DNA of 5,906 nucleotides from Parvularculaceae bacterium (GCA_027080545.1 JALWRV010000214.1:1-5906), one strand, 5' to 3'; numbered from the stretch's first letter, positions 1 through 5,177 are shown. Notes: generated by a model not told the origin, from the letters alone. Numbers and translations are program-made.

Positions 1-284
1 CCCGGATCCAGATGGGGGGTAATGTCCTTCAGATCGATCAAGCGCGTGCCCGGGGCCACCCCTGAGACCAGCACCCGCGATCCTTTACCCTCAGCCAATA
101 ATTTCAAAGCGGCTTCGATGCGCGCGCCCCCACCGCCGGTGACCGCGACAATCCCTGTTTTAGTCACCACCAAATCAGGGCTGAGACCAGAAGGTTGCTT
201 GCGCTCAATGGCTCCAACAAACCAGATGAAGCCGGCCAGCCAGAACACAAGCAAAAAACTGATAAACCGCAAACTCGTCCGCAT
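1..284 (-). CDS. YdcF/ElyC/SanA-family (DUF218) membrane protein, 3'-truncated by window edge
   Basis: The first 94 residues are visible; the rest lies beyond position 1. The start is the ATG at 284-282, preceded by a GAGAGG Shine-Dalgarno at 294-289. Residues 6-25 form a hydrophobic segment (signal anchor) followed by a few charged residues. The DUF218 core then begins: a beta strand IVAVTGGGG at 45-53, a helix ARIEAALKLLAEGK at 54-67, and the strand/loop VLVSGVAPG at 71-79. This 'TGG..RI..ALKLL..G....LLVSG' pattern is typical of the YdcF/SanA/ElyC family. Members of this family are implicated in envelope or peptidoglycan-precursor homeostasis, but the biochemical reaction is not settled. 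The gene lies 90 nt downstream of ftsX in the same direction, an arrangement common in alphaproteobacteria. It may be co-transcribed with ftsEX or use its own promoter in the gap. The exact role is unknown. Confidence 0.82.
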   Translation of the reverse strand, partial: MRTSLRFISFLLVFWLAGFIWFVGAIERKQPSGLSPDLVVTKTGIVAVTGGGGARIEAALKLLAEGKGSRVLVSGVAPGTRLIDLKDITPHLDP

Positions 285-288
285 GAGA

Positions 289-294
289 CCTCTC
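289..294 (-). promoter_or_regulatory. Ribosome binding site of the YdcF-family gene
   Basis: GAGAGG on the minus strand, 4 nt before the ATG at 284. It fixes the start of the YdcF-like gene and shows that the gene does not depend on translational coupling to ftsX. Confidence 0.55.
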
Positions 295-317
295 AAACTG
301 GGACAATCGAAGCCACC

Positions 318-346
318 AGTCTAGCCGACTATGGGCTGGAGTGCAA
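318..346 (-). promoter_or_regulatory. Candidate sigma70-type promoter for the YdcF-family gene
   Basis: On the minus strand TTGCAC (346-341) and TAGACT (323-318) are separated by exactly 17 nt. That would place a transcription start near 311, about 27 nt before the ATG. The -10 matches the consensus at 4 of 6 positions and the -35 at 3 of 6, so this is a plausible but weak call. It would let the gene be expressed separately from ftsEX. Confidence 0.33.
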
Positions 347-349
347 AAT

Positions 350-363
350 CGCCTACGGGGGCG
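350..363 (-). terminator. Weak terminator-like hairpin after ftsX
   Basis: On the minus strand CGCC (363-360) can pair with GGCG (353-350) across a 6-nt loop, followed directly by ATTTTG. The stem is only 4 bp, though GC-only, and the neighbouring GGGAGGCGCC run allows competing folds. It may attenuate transcription from ftsX into the next gene, but a real terminator is not established. Confidence 0.2.
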
Positions 364-374
364 CCTCCCGCCAC

Positions 375-1307
375 CTATTGGCTCCAGCGCCCGGCCAAGG
401 CCCGCATCACCGTCCGTTTGGCACTAAAAGCTGCCACCGTGCACATGAGTAGAGGCACAATGATCAGCCAGAACAACGTGCCTGACTGATTGCGGATTGC
501 TGGCAAGAAATAACCGCTGGGCTCCACCCCCTGCAGCGCCCAACCAGCAAATAATAAGACCAATATGGCCAGCGCCAGCCCCATTACTGCACCGCGTAAT
601 CCCAACAGGAAAAAACGTCTTTGCACTTCGGCAGCGACAAATTCATCGCTCGCCCCCACCAGATGCAATACATCAATAATTTCCTTATTGGCGGCCAGCC
701 CCGCCCGCGCCGCATAGATGATCACAGCAATCGCCGCCAGCATGATCATAAGAAAAATTCCAAAGGCTAAAATCTGCCCGGTTCGGGCCGAGGCCGCGAG
801 ACTGTCATTCCAGACCCCATGATCATCCACCACCGCTCCTGGCGCTATTTCAGCTAATTGTGATCTTAATCCGGATAAATCTTTGCGCAGGGCTTTTTGC
901 ACTTTCACGGCAATGATCCCCGGCACCGGCAAATCATCAGAAATCTCAGCCTGCCCCAACCACGGCTCCAAAAGCTTGCGGCGCTCGTCCAAGGAATAGA
1001 CCTTTACCGAGACAACACCGCTGGTGGTGCGCAAAATTGCTGCGGCCGCATCGGTTTGGCGGCTAATGTCGGCGGGACTGTTGGATATTATTTGCACCGT
1101 GATCGAGCCTGTCAGATCACTGGTCCATTCCTGTGCTGCCTGCCGAACCAGAAAAAACCCGGCCAATGACATACAAGCGAGAAAGGAAATAACGGCGATC
1201 ACGGTAATGAGGGGGGCACCCGCCGCCCCCGCTTCCGGCAATAGGGGGCGGCGCTTGGTTGGCACAAGTGCGGATCCATCAAGAGGCTTTTCCATCGTCT
1301 CGCCCAT
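375..1307 (-). CDS. ftsX: Cell division protein FtsX (ABC transporter-like permease subunit)
   Basis: The 310-residue protein has the FtsX layout: a cytoplasmic N-terminus, a membrane span at about 33-55, an extracytoplasmic domain at about 56-175, then three further spans at about 178-200, 236-256 and 277-296. The stretch between spans 2 and 3 (EIIDVLHLVGASDEFV, about 209-224) carries the family-typical 'LxLVGAS' signature, which contacts the FtsE ATPase. FtsEX sits at the divisome in the inner membrane. In studied bacteria it uses ATP cycling to activate periplasmic cell-wall hydrolases through the FtsX outer loop; no such partner is encoded in this window. The ATG at 1307 begins 4 nt after the ftsE stop, so the pair is translationally coupled. 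A second ATG at codon 5 (1295) is an equally possible start, since neither has a strong ribosome binding site. The identification rests on topology, the VGAS motif and adjacency to ftsE. Confidence 0.93.
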   Translation of the reverse strand: MGETMEKPLDGSALVPTKRRPLLPEAGAAGAPLITVIAVISFLACMSLAGFFLVRQAAQEWTSDLTGSITVQIISNSPADISRQTDAAAAILRTTSGVVSVKVYSLDERRKLLEPWLGQAEISDDLPVPGIIAVKVQKALRKDLSGLRSQLAEIAPGAVVDDHGVWNDSLAASARTGQILAFGIFLMIMLAAIAVIIYAARAGLAANKEIIDVLHLVGASDEFVAAEVQRRFFLLGLRGAVMGLALAILVLLFAGWALQGVEPSGYFLPAIRNQSGTLFWLIIVPLLMCTVAAFSAKRTVMRALAGRWSQ

Positions 1308-1311
1308 GCGC

Positions 1312-2085
1312 CTACCCGGCCCCCATTGCCGAACGAGAAGCCGCAGCGCCCTGATCTTGGCCGGCCGCAGGTTTATGGGTGCGCTCCTTCAGCGGCCCAT
1401 GCAGGGTCAAACGACCCCCTTTGAGGCGTAAAATGTTCTTTTTCATACGGCGCACCAGATCGAGATCATGGGTCGCCACGATCACCGCCGTGCCCAAACG
1501 GTTCAGTTCCACCAGCAAGCGCATGATCCGCTCCCCCATGATCGGGTCGACATTACCGGTGGGCTCGTCCGCCAAAATCAGGTCAGGCTTGGCAACCAAG
1601 GCCCGAGCCAGCGCCACCCGCTGCTTTTCTCCCCCTGAAAGGGTCTCTGGCAGGGCGAATATGCGGTCCCCCAGCCCCACCCAAGTTAACAATTCGGTTA
1701 CGTCTTGTGCGTATTCATTTTGGTTAACGCCCTGTACCCGCATGGGCAGGGCAACGTTTTCAAAGGCGGTGAGATGCTCCAGCAGGCGGAATTCCTGAAA
1801 AACCACCCCAATGCGGCGGCGCATGAGAGGGAGCTGCTCTCTGGGCATTTGGTTAACATTTTCACCAAAAAGCGTTACCGCGCCCGTGCTGGGGCGCTGC
1901 GCCAGATAGATCATTTTCAACAGAGATGTCTTGCCCGCCCCGGAGGGGCCCGTAAGAAAACGAAAATCCCCGTCGCGAATGACCATATCCACATCGCTCA
2001 ATATGTCCGCGACCCCATCATAGCTGAGGCCCACATGGTCGAATTTAACCAGGATGGAGCGATCTTTTTGGCTTTCCTGTATCAT
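1312..2085 (-). CDS. ftsE: Cell division ATP-binding protein FtsE
   Basis: This 257-residue ABC ATPase has every catalytic motif. Walker A is GPSGAGKT at 46-53, the Q-loop Gln is residue 97 (VVFQEFRLL), the signature is LSGGEKQR at 149-156, Walker B is LILADEP at 169-175 with catalytic Glu174, the D-loop is GNVD at 177-180, and the switch His is 206 (VATHDLD). 'FQEFRLL' and 'ADEPTGNVD' are characteristic of FtsE within the LolD/MacB-like ABC class. It energises FtsX at the division site. I chose the ATG at 2085 because AGGAG lies upstream at 2103-2099 (13-nt spacing, somewhat long). An in-frame TTG at 2184 would add 33 low-complexity residues and is unlikely. Compared with the roughly 220-residue E. 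coli protein there is about 10 extra N-terminal residues and a basic/Ala-rich C-terminal tail from about 229. It is the first gene of the ftsE-ftsX unit, divergent from the zinc-ribbon gene. Confidence 0.95.
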   Translation of the reverse strand: MIQESQKDRSILVKFDHVGLSYDGVADILSDVDMVIRDGDFRFLTGPSGAGKTSLLKMIYLAQRPSTGAVTLFGENVNQMPREQLPLMRRRIGVVFQEFRLLEHLTAFENVALPMRVQGVNQNEYAQDVTELLTWVGLGDRIFALPETLSGGEKQRVALARALVAKPDLILADEPTGNVDPIMGERIMRLLVELNRLGTAVIVATHDLDLVRRMKKNILRLKGGRLTLHGPLKERTHKPAAGQDQGAAASRSAMGAG

Positions 2086-2267
2086 GACGCCGCGATTTCT
2101 CCTGCACCTCTCTCCCAGATCTGTGGGACTGTAGCCTCTATGGGCGAAGCCGCCATGGGCGAGCAAGGGCCCGTTTTCCCCCAATATTGCCTAGGCGACC
2201 CTCTACCTTGCAGCTGCTCCATAGCATGTATTGATTCTACCCTGAACACAGCAAGGGGTAAGCTGTC
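2086..2267. promoter_or_regulatory. Divergent intergenic region between ftsE and the zinc-ribbon gene
   Basis: These 182 nt separate divergent start codons and must carry promoters for both directions. For ftsE, a TAGAAT -10-like hexamer (2239-2234, minus strand, 5 of 6 match) is the best element seen, but it has no convincing -35 at the right distance. For the plus-strand gene, TTGCAG at 2209-2214 could be a -35, but no good -10 follows it. I therefore mark the region rather than individual promoters. No operator palindrome stands out. Confidence 0.4.
2253..2258 (+). promoter_or_regulatory. Ribosome binding site of the zinc-ribbon gene
   Basis: AAGGGG lies 9 nt upstream of the ATG at 2268. 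It supports that start, which places the first zinc-ligand cysteine at residue 5, as is usual for MJ0042-type N-terminal ribbons. Confidence 0.6.
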
Positions 2268-3755
2268 ATGATTGTCACCTGCCCCCATTGCCAAACCAAT
2301 TATGACATTGACGATGCTTGTGTGCCAACGGGGGGGCGTTCGGTGCGCTGCGCGGCCTGTTCCGAAAGCTGGTATGTGCCCTCGCCCGTACCGATTGATA
2401 TGCTCACCCGCCTTGACCCCGATAGTGGCCCCAATCGCCCTTCGGGGACGCGACTAGGTATCACTTCCAGTCGCCAGCAATCGAGCGGTGAGGGTTTCGG
2501 ACAAAAATCAAGCGCCCCTCATTTTGGGCGGGCAGAGCCGCCTTATCTTGAAGCCCAGGCCTGCGATCCCGTGTCCCGTGACGAAACCGAACCGGAGCGG
2601 CCACAGCCTATTTTCGATGGGGCCGCGGCTTTGGCTATTTTAAATGATGTGCGCGACAATAAAGCCCCCACAAACGCAGCAAAGGACGATCACCCCCTCA
2701 TCGAAGAAGCCGATTGGGAGCAGATTGAGCGTGAAGTCGAAGCCCTCGACAAGCAGGAGAGCGGGGCAAGCCATTCGCCTTTTCATCGCGAACTGGAAGC
2801 GCTGGAAAGCGCGCTGTTGGAACGCGGCCCCGGTGCTGATTCTGAACATTGCGAACAAAGCGGGAGCGACAAGAAAGACCCGCACACGCCCGCCAGCGGT
2901 ACCGCCATCATTCCCCATGATCCCAGCCTTGAGGCAGACATTCCCTTAAACACGCTGGCCGCTGAGGCCGGGGCCAGCATGGCCGCTGTGGGACGCTTGT
3001 TGCGCCAATCAGCACGTCTCATCGCCAAGAAAATAGCCCATCAGAAAATCCCCTTTCAACTGCCCACCCTACCCCAGATCAGCAAACAAGAAGACGCCCC
3101 CGCCGAGGAAGAAGAAGCCGTCTTTGTCTATACCCCAGGGGATGATGCGGTAGACCAGTTCCGCGCGGAAAAACGCAAACAACAACGCCGTCGCCTGACG
3201 CCCATGAAAATTATTGGCTGGACCAGCTGGCTCTTGGTTTTGGGAGGGCTGATATTTGCGACCATAAGCTTCCGTCACCAGATTATGACCTTTGCCCCGA
3301 GCAGTAAAAAACTCTATGCCGCCATTGGCTTGTACAATCCGGCCCCCTATCCGGTGGAAATTATTTCCACCCAGCATCGCTATGCCATGTCCTCTGCCGG
3401 GCCCGTAGTGGAATTGCGCGGGGTAATTCGTCACACGGGCAGCACGATCATCGCCAGCCCGATGTTGCGGGCCGAAGCCTTTGACCGCGAAAACCGCTTG
3501 CTCGCGGCTTGGGAATTTGCCCCACAAGCCCGCCAGCTTCAGCCATCCATGGAAACGCCCTTCCTTTCCCGCGCCCCTGCCCCTGAAGGGGTCGATCATA
3601 TTAAACTCATTCTGGTGCCCCCCAATGTGCAAGATTTGCCGATACCGGAATCCGAAAAGCAGCAATTCTATATGGAAAGCACTGTTGGCGGCTGGGCCGA
3701 TGGCCAGGAGCCACCCCCGGTTGCGCTTGAGCCCGATAGCGCTAATAAGGACTGA
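2268..3755 (+). CDS. MJ0042-type zinc-ribbon protein with one membrane span and C-terminal DUF3426-like domain
   Basis: This 495-residue protein has three regions. Residues 1-36 form a zinc ribbon with ligands C5-P-H-C8 and C28-A-A-C31, matching the 'CPxC..Y.v.....G..vrC..C...w' MJ0042/zinc_ribbon_5 pattern. Residues about 40-310 are acidic, Pro/Ser-rich and probably disordered, with a charged helical stretch at about 147-186 and a basic KRKQQRRR patch at 302-309 just before the membrane. A single hydrophobic segment at about 315-335 follows, with the positive-inside rule placing the ribbon in the cytoplasm. Residues about 345-475 form a compact region (GLYNPAPYPVEI, VELRGVIRHTG, LRAEAFDRENRLL) resembling the extracytoplasmic DUF3426 beta domain. 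The function is unknown. A membrane-anchored sensor, regulator or assembly factor is an inference. It is divergent from ftsEX and followed closely by hpt, so it may share an operon with hpt. Its identity as a zinc-ribbon membrane protein is firm; the C-terminal domain assignment is tentative. Confidence 0.88.
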   Translation: MIVTCPHCQTNYDIDDACVPTGGRSVRCAACSESWYVPSPVPIDMLTRLDPDSGPNRPSGTRLGITSSRQQSSGEGFGQKSSAPHFGRAEPPYLEAQACDPVSRDETEPERPQPIFDGAAALAILNDVRDNKAPTNAAKDDHPLIEEADWEQIEREVEALDKQESGASHSPFHRELEALESALLERGPGADSEHCEQSGSDKKDPHTPASGTAIIPHDPSLEADIPLNTLAAEAGASMAAVGRLLRQSARLIAKKIAHQKIPFQLPTLPQISKQEDAPAEEEEAVFVYTPGDDAVDQFRAEKRKQQRRRLTPMKIIGWTSWLLVLGGLIFATISFRHQIMTFAPSSKKLYAAIGLYNPAPYPVEIISTQHRYAMSSAGPVVELRGVIRHTGSTIIASPMLRAEAFDRENRLLAAWEFAPQARQLQPSMETPFLSRAPAPEGVDHIKLILVPPNVQDLPIPESEKQQFYMESTVGGWADGQEPPPVALEPDSANKD

Positions 3756-3784
3756 CCTTTAGCCAATGAACGGGTCTGTCTTTT

Positions 3785-4312
3785 ATGGATATCTTATTTT
3801 CTGCTGAACAAATTGCCGCGCGGGTGGATGCGCTGGGAAAAGAAATTGCCGATCATTATTCAGGGCCGTTTGTCTTGGCCCCTGTGCTGACGGGGGGCTT
3901 TATGTTCGGGGCGGATCTGGCCCGGGCCGTGACCCGTCATGGGGGGGATCCGGAAATTGATTTTGTACAGCTTGCTTCTTACGGGGGCGAGCATTTTTCG
4001 TCCGGGGTTGTGGAGCTGATTAAAGATTTTACCCATCCGGTGGAAGGCAAAAATATTTTGCTGGTGGATGATGTGCTCGATTCTGGACGCAGTCTTTTTT
4101 ATGCCAAGGACATGCTGCAAAGCCGTAATGTGGCCGATGTGAAATGTTGTGTGGCAGTGGATAAAAAAACCGGACGCGCCGCCAATATCAGCGCCGACTT
4201 TGCCGCCTTTGAAGCCGGGCCAGAACATTTTTTGGTGGGCTATGGCATGGATGATAAAGGGTTCAAACGCGGCCTCGACTATGTGGGTTCGGTCAAGAGC
4301 CAATCGTCATAA
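3785..4312 (+). CDS. hpt: Hypoxanthine(-guanine) phosphoribosyltransferase
   Basis: This 175-residue cytosolic type I phosphoribosyltransferase matches the usual bacterial HPRT length. The PRPP-binding signature ILLVDDVLDSGRSL is at 91-104, with the acidic pair D95/D96. The pyrophosphate-loop equivalent is VLTGGFMFGADLAR at 34-47, where Thr replaces the Lys of the more common LKG. The flexible-loop region with SYGGE is at 65-69. The purine-binding end is FLVGYGMDDKGFKRGLDYVG at 149-168, with the conserved 'VGYGxD' and a terminal YVG. The reaction is hypoxanthine (or guanine) + PRPP to IMP (or GMP) + PPi, that is, purine salvage. The closely related xanthine-guanine enzymes cannot be excluded, although the C-terminal motif favours the Hpt family. 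It starts 29 nt after the zinc-ribbon gene, so co-transcription is likely. The ribosome binding site is weak (CGGGT at 3770-3774 at most). Confidence 0.9.
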   Translation: MDILFSAEQIAARVDALGKEIADHYSGPFVLAPVLTGGFMFGADLARAVTRHGGDPEIDFVQLASYGGEHFSSGVVELIKDFTHPVEGKNILLVDDVLDSGRSLFYAKDMLQSRNVADVKCCVAVDKKTGRAANISADFAAFEAGPEHFLVGYGMDDKGFKRGLDYVGSVKSQSS

Positions 4313-4356
4313 CAGCGCAGGCGGGGAGTTCTGGCCCTCTCTACTTTGATAGTCCG

Positions 4357-4387
4357 GTTTTTCTTGTTGATAGCTATCAAGAAAAAC
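4357..4387. repeat. Inverted repeat enclosing the FNR-type box
   Basis: GTTTTTCTTG (4357-4366) and CAAGAAAAAC (4378-4387) are perfect 10-bp inverted arms around an 11-nt centre. An overlapping 14-bp perfect palindrome (4367-4380) uses part of the right arm. The arms are AT-rich and no U-tract follows on either strand, so it is more likely a protein-binding site or its relic than a terminator. Confidence 0.6.
4367..4380. promoter_or_regulatory. Perfect FNR/FixK/FnrL-type binding site (TTGAT-N4-ATCAA)
   Basis: TTGATAGCTATCAA matches the CRP/FNR-family anaerobox consensus TTGAT-N4-ATCAA at 10 of 10 specified positions. A further TTGATAG half-site in direct orientation lies 21 bp upstream (4346-4352), about two helical turns away. 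In a class II arrangement (centre at -41.5) the transcription start would be near 4415 on the plus strand or near 4332 on the minus strand. The predicted -10 positions match only 3 of 6 in either direction, so the regulated target is unclear. The site assignment is from consensus only. Confidence 0.5.
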
Positions 4388-4457
4388 GCCTTCACGCACT
4401 CCAATGCTTCTTTCCGAGATCCCCGCATAGGCAGGAACATGTGGCTCCCGGGTTAGC

Positions 4458-4486
4458 GTGCGCCGGGTTGGTGGGCGGCGGCGCAC
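4458..4486. repeat. GC-rich hairpin
   Basis: GTGCGCCG (4458-4465) pairs perfectly with CGGCGCAC (4479-4486) around a 13-nt G-rich loop. A second copy of GCGCAC at 4497-4502 could compete for the left arm. No U-tract follows on either strand, so it is not a standard intrinsic terminator. Its role is unknown. Confidence 0.5.
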
Positions 4487-4550
4487 AAGCAAAAATGCGC
4501 ACGGGATTGTCTGTTTGTTTTATGATATTCCGGGTGTGATCACATTGTGT

Positions 4551-4603
4551 GGTCTGGAGGCTCCCATGGCGTTGGCGCGCCATGGGAAACCGATCCGGCG
4601 ACC
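4551..4603 (+). ncRNA. Candidate structured RNA element: extended stem-loop
   Basis: The core is a perfect 10-bp stem, TCCCATGGCG (4562-4571) with CGCCATGGGA (4578-4587), closed by a TTGGCG loop. Reading outward it continues through small internal loops and bulges: GG 4559-4560 with CC 4590-4591, CTGGA 4554-4558 with TCCGG 4594-4598 (one G-U pair), and GGT 4551-4553 with ACC 4601-4603. That makes about 20 pairs in 53 nt, more than a simple repeat palindrome. A TATGAT -10-like hexamer (5 of 6) lies upstream at 4521-4526 but lacks a good -35. The strand is assumed; the pairing is also possible on the minus strand, except for G-U pairs. No RNA family is recognised. Confidence 0.3.
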
Positions 4604-4615
4604 GGCTTGTCTCTT

Positions 4616-4659
4616 CCGCTCATCCAAGGTTGGTATACCTAAAGCCCTCTTATGAGCGG
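4616..4659 (+). repeat. Nested hairpin next to the structured RNA candidate
   Basis: CCGCTCAT (4616-4623) is perfectly complementary to ATGAGCGG (4652-4659) across 28 nt, and that loop contains an inner AGGT (4627-4630)/ACCT (4637-4640) pair around GGTATACC. It lies 12 nt after the long stem-loop, so the two could be domains of one RNA. No U-tract follows. Confidence 0.4.
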
Positions 4660-4725
4660 CACTGTTGGGGAGTATAGGGCAAGGTTGGAGGACGGGGATA
4701 AGTTTTTGTTTGGTGCTTTTTTCAC

Positions 4726-4765
4726 CATCCTTCGAGGCTTGGCTTACGCCAAGCACCTCAGAATG
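4726..4765. repeat. REP-like palindrome
   Basis: An imperfect palindrome has a 7-bp perfect inner stem, GCTTGGC (4737-4743) with GCCAAGC (4748-4754), and a TTAC loop. Its outer arms, CATCCT (4726-4731) and AGAATG (4760-4765), pair with one mismatch. The 'CATCCTTCGAGG...CCTCAGaATGAG' arrangement looks like the dispersed intergenic palindromes ('TCATCCTGAGG..CCTCGAAGGATG') common in alphaproteobacterial genomes. It lies about 70 nt beyond the usg stop codon, a typical place for such elements. Confidence 0.55.
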
Positions 4766-4774
4766 AGTTTGGTT

Positions 4775-4826
4775 TTTCTCCGTCCTTCGGCTCCCATTTT
4801 CGTGAAAGTCGAAGGACGAGGAGAAA
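4775..4826. repeat. Second REP-like long inverted repeat, directly after usg
   Basis: TTTCTCC (4775-4781) plus GTCCTTCG (4782-4789) pair with CGAAGGAC (4810-4817) plus GGAGAAA (4820-4826), leaving a 2-nt bulge. G-U, C-G and T-A pairs extend the stem inward to 4792/4807. That gives about 18 pairs around a 14-nt loop, starting 6 nt past the usg stop. It shares the CCTTCG/CGAAGG core with the neighbouring palindrome. It could protect the usg 3' end or stop transcription without a U-tract. Confidence 0.55.
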
Positions 4827-4832
4827 CAGGCC

Positions 4833-5105
4833 TTAGTGCAGGTGATATTCGCCGTCGAGCAATCTGATTTCTGATGGCTTAATCAGCTTTCGATGGGCTA
4901 CAAAAACCGAATGGAGCGGGCCTTCGATTTTTTCTTGCCAAAAGTCGAGAAACTTTTTCAATACCGGAAACTCTGGATACTGATCATAATCTTGCCAAAT
5001 AAATTCCTGTATCAAAGATTGATGGTCCGGCATGCGGTAGAAAATTTGCGCAGTGGTCAAGCTATAACCCGCCAACTGCTTGGTAAAGTCACGCGATACA
5101 CTCAT
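4833..5105 (-). CDS. usg: Usg-family protein of unknown function
   Basis: This 90-residue soluble protein has no signal peptide or membrane span. Family hallmarks are GYSLTTAQIFYRMPDH at 13-28, IWQDYDQYPEFP at 36-47, FLDFWQEKIEGPLHSV at 52-67 and a C-terminal LIKPSEIR at 74-81. These match the Usg family, small alphaproteobacterial proteins named from an ORF beside trpF in Caulobacter, and the length is normal for the family. The function is not known; the recurrent neighbourhood with aromatic amino-acid genes (tyrA upstream here) suggests but does not show a link. The start is the ATG at 5105 with an AGAGGTG ribosome binding site 5 nt upstream. It has a promoter in the 179-nt gap to tyrA, so it is probably transcribed on its own. 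Two palindromes lie just after the stop codon. Confidence 0.88.
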   Translation of the reverse strand: MSVSRDFTKQLAGYSLTTAQIFYRMPDHQSLIQEFIWQDYDQYPEFPVLKKFLDFWQEKIEGPLHSVFVAHRKLIKPSEIRLLDGEYHLH

Positions 5106-5110
5106 TACGA

Positions 5111-5117
5111 CACCTCT
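5111..5117 (-). promoter_or_regulatory. Ribosome binding site of usg
   Basis: AGAGGTG on the minus strand, 5 nt before the ATG at 5105. It is the strongest Shine-Dalgarno sequence in the window and fixes the usg start. Confidence 0.65.
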
Positions 5118-5133
5118 TTTACGCTACACCTAT

Positions 5134-5163
5134 ATTGTCGCCATTTTTTTGCGTCTTTTTCAA
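5134..5163 (-). promoter_or_regulatory. Candidate sigma70-type promoter of usg
   Basis: On the minus strand TTGAAA (5163-5158) and GACAAT (5139-5134) are separated by 18 nt, with an A-tract in the spacer. Each hexamer matches the consensus at 4 or more of 6 positions. Transcription would begin near 5127, giving a leader of about 22 nt that contains the ribosome binding site. Confidence 0.45.
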
Positions 5164-5177
5164 GACTTTATGGTCAC

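Larger units (their letters stand above)
4313..4832. other. 520-nt gap without a credible protein gene, rich in palindromes and hairpins
   Basis: This gap lies between the convergent 3' ends of hpt and usg, and both strands lack an ORF with gene-like composition or start signals. It contains, in order: an FNR-type box in an inverted repeat (4357-4387), a decayed 'CCCGC..GC.GG' palindrome (about 4419-4437), a GC-rich hairpin (4458-4486), a long extended stem-loop (4551-4603), a nested hairpin (4616-4659) and two REP-like palindromes (4726-4826). The gap is much longer than needed between convergent genes. No clear intrinsic terminator with a U-tract was found for either flanking gene. Confidence 0.7.

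Noticed and set aside
2086..2184. Upstream TTG start adding 33 residues to FtsE
   Set aside because: The extra residues are unlike FtsE, TTG is a rare start, and the ATG at 2085 has an AGGAG upstream and leads directly into the normal ABC N-terminus.
1705..2271. 188-codon plus-strand open frame
   Set aside because: It lies opposite ftsE, has no family-like motifs, and its composition follows the opposite frame of a well-defined ABC ATPase.
3069..3665. 198-codon minus-strand open frame
   Set aside because: It is antisense to the zinc-ribbon gene, whose cysteine motif, membrane span, start and ribosome binding site are coherent; the antisense product is Gly/Arg-rich without motifs.
4357..4387. 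Intrinsic terminator for hpt
   Set aside because: The stem is AT-rich and not followed by a U-tract on the plus strand; its T-run lies inside the left arm.
4411..4440. Dispersed repeat of the 'ATTCCCGC..GCGGGAAT' type
   Set aside because: The text resembles such repeats (decayed CCCCGC-ATAG-GCAGG) but the pairing is poor, and copy number cannot be judged from one window.
4535..4544. TGTGATCACA palindrome as a CRP site
   Set aside because: CRP sites are TGTGA-N6-TCACA; here the half-sites abut with no spacer, so it does not fit. It may only contribute to RNA pairing.
4530..4660. 6S RNA or signal recognition particle RNA
   Set aside because: No GGAAGCAGC-type SRP loop and no closing stem plus central bubble as in 6S could be found.
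4458..4867. Short open frames of 61-78 codons on both strands in the hpt-usg gap
   Set aside because: They run through hairpins and REP-like palindromes, lack good ribosome binding sites, and their products show no protein-like pattern.
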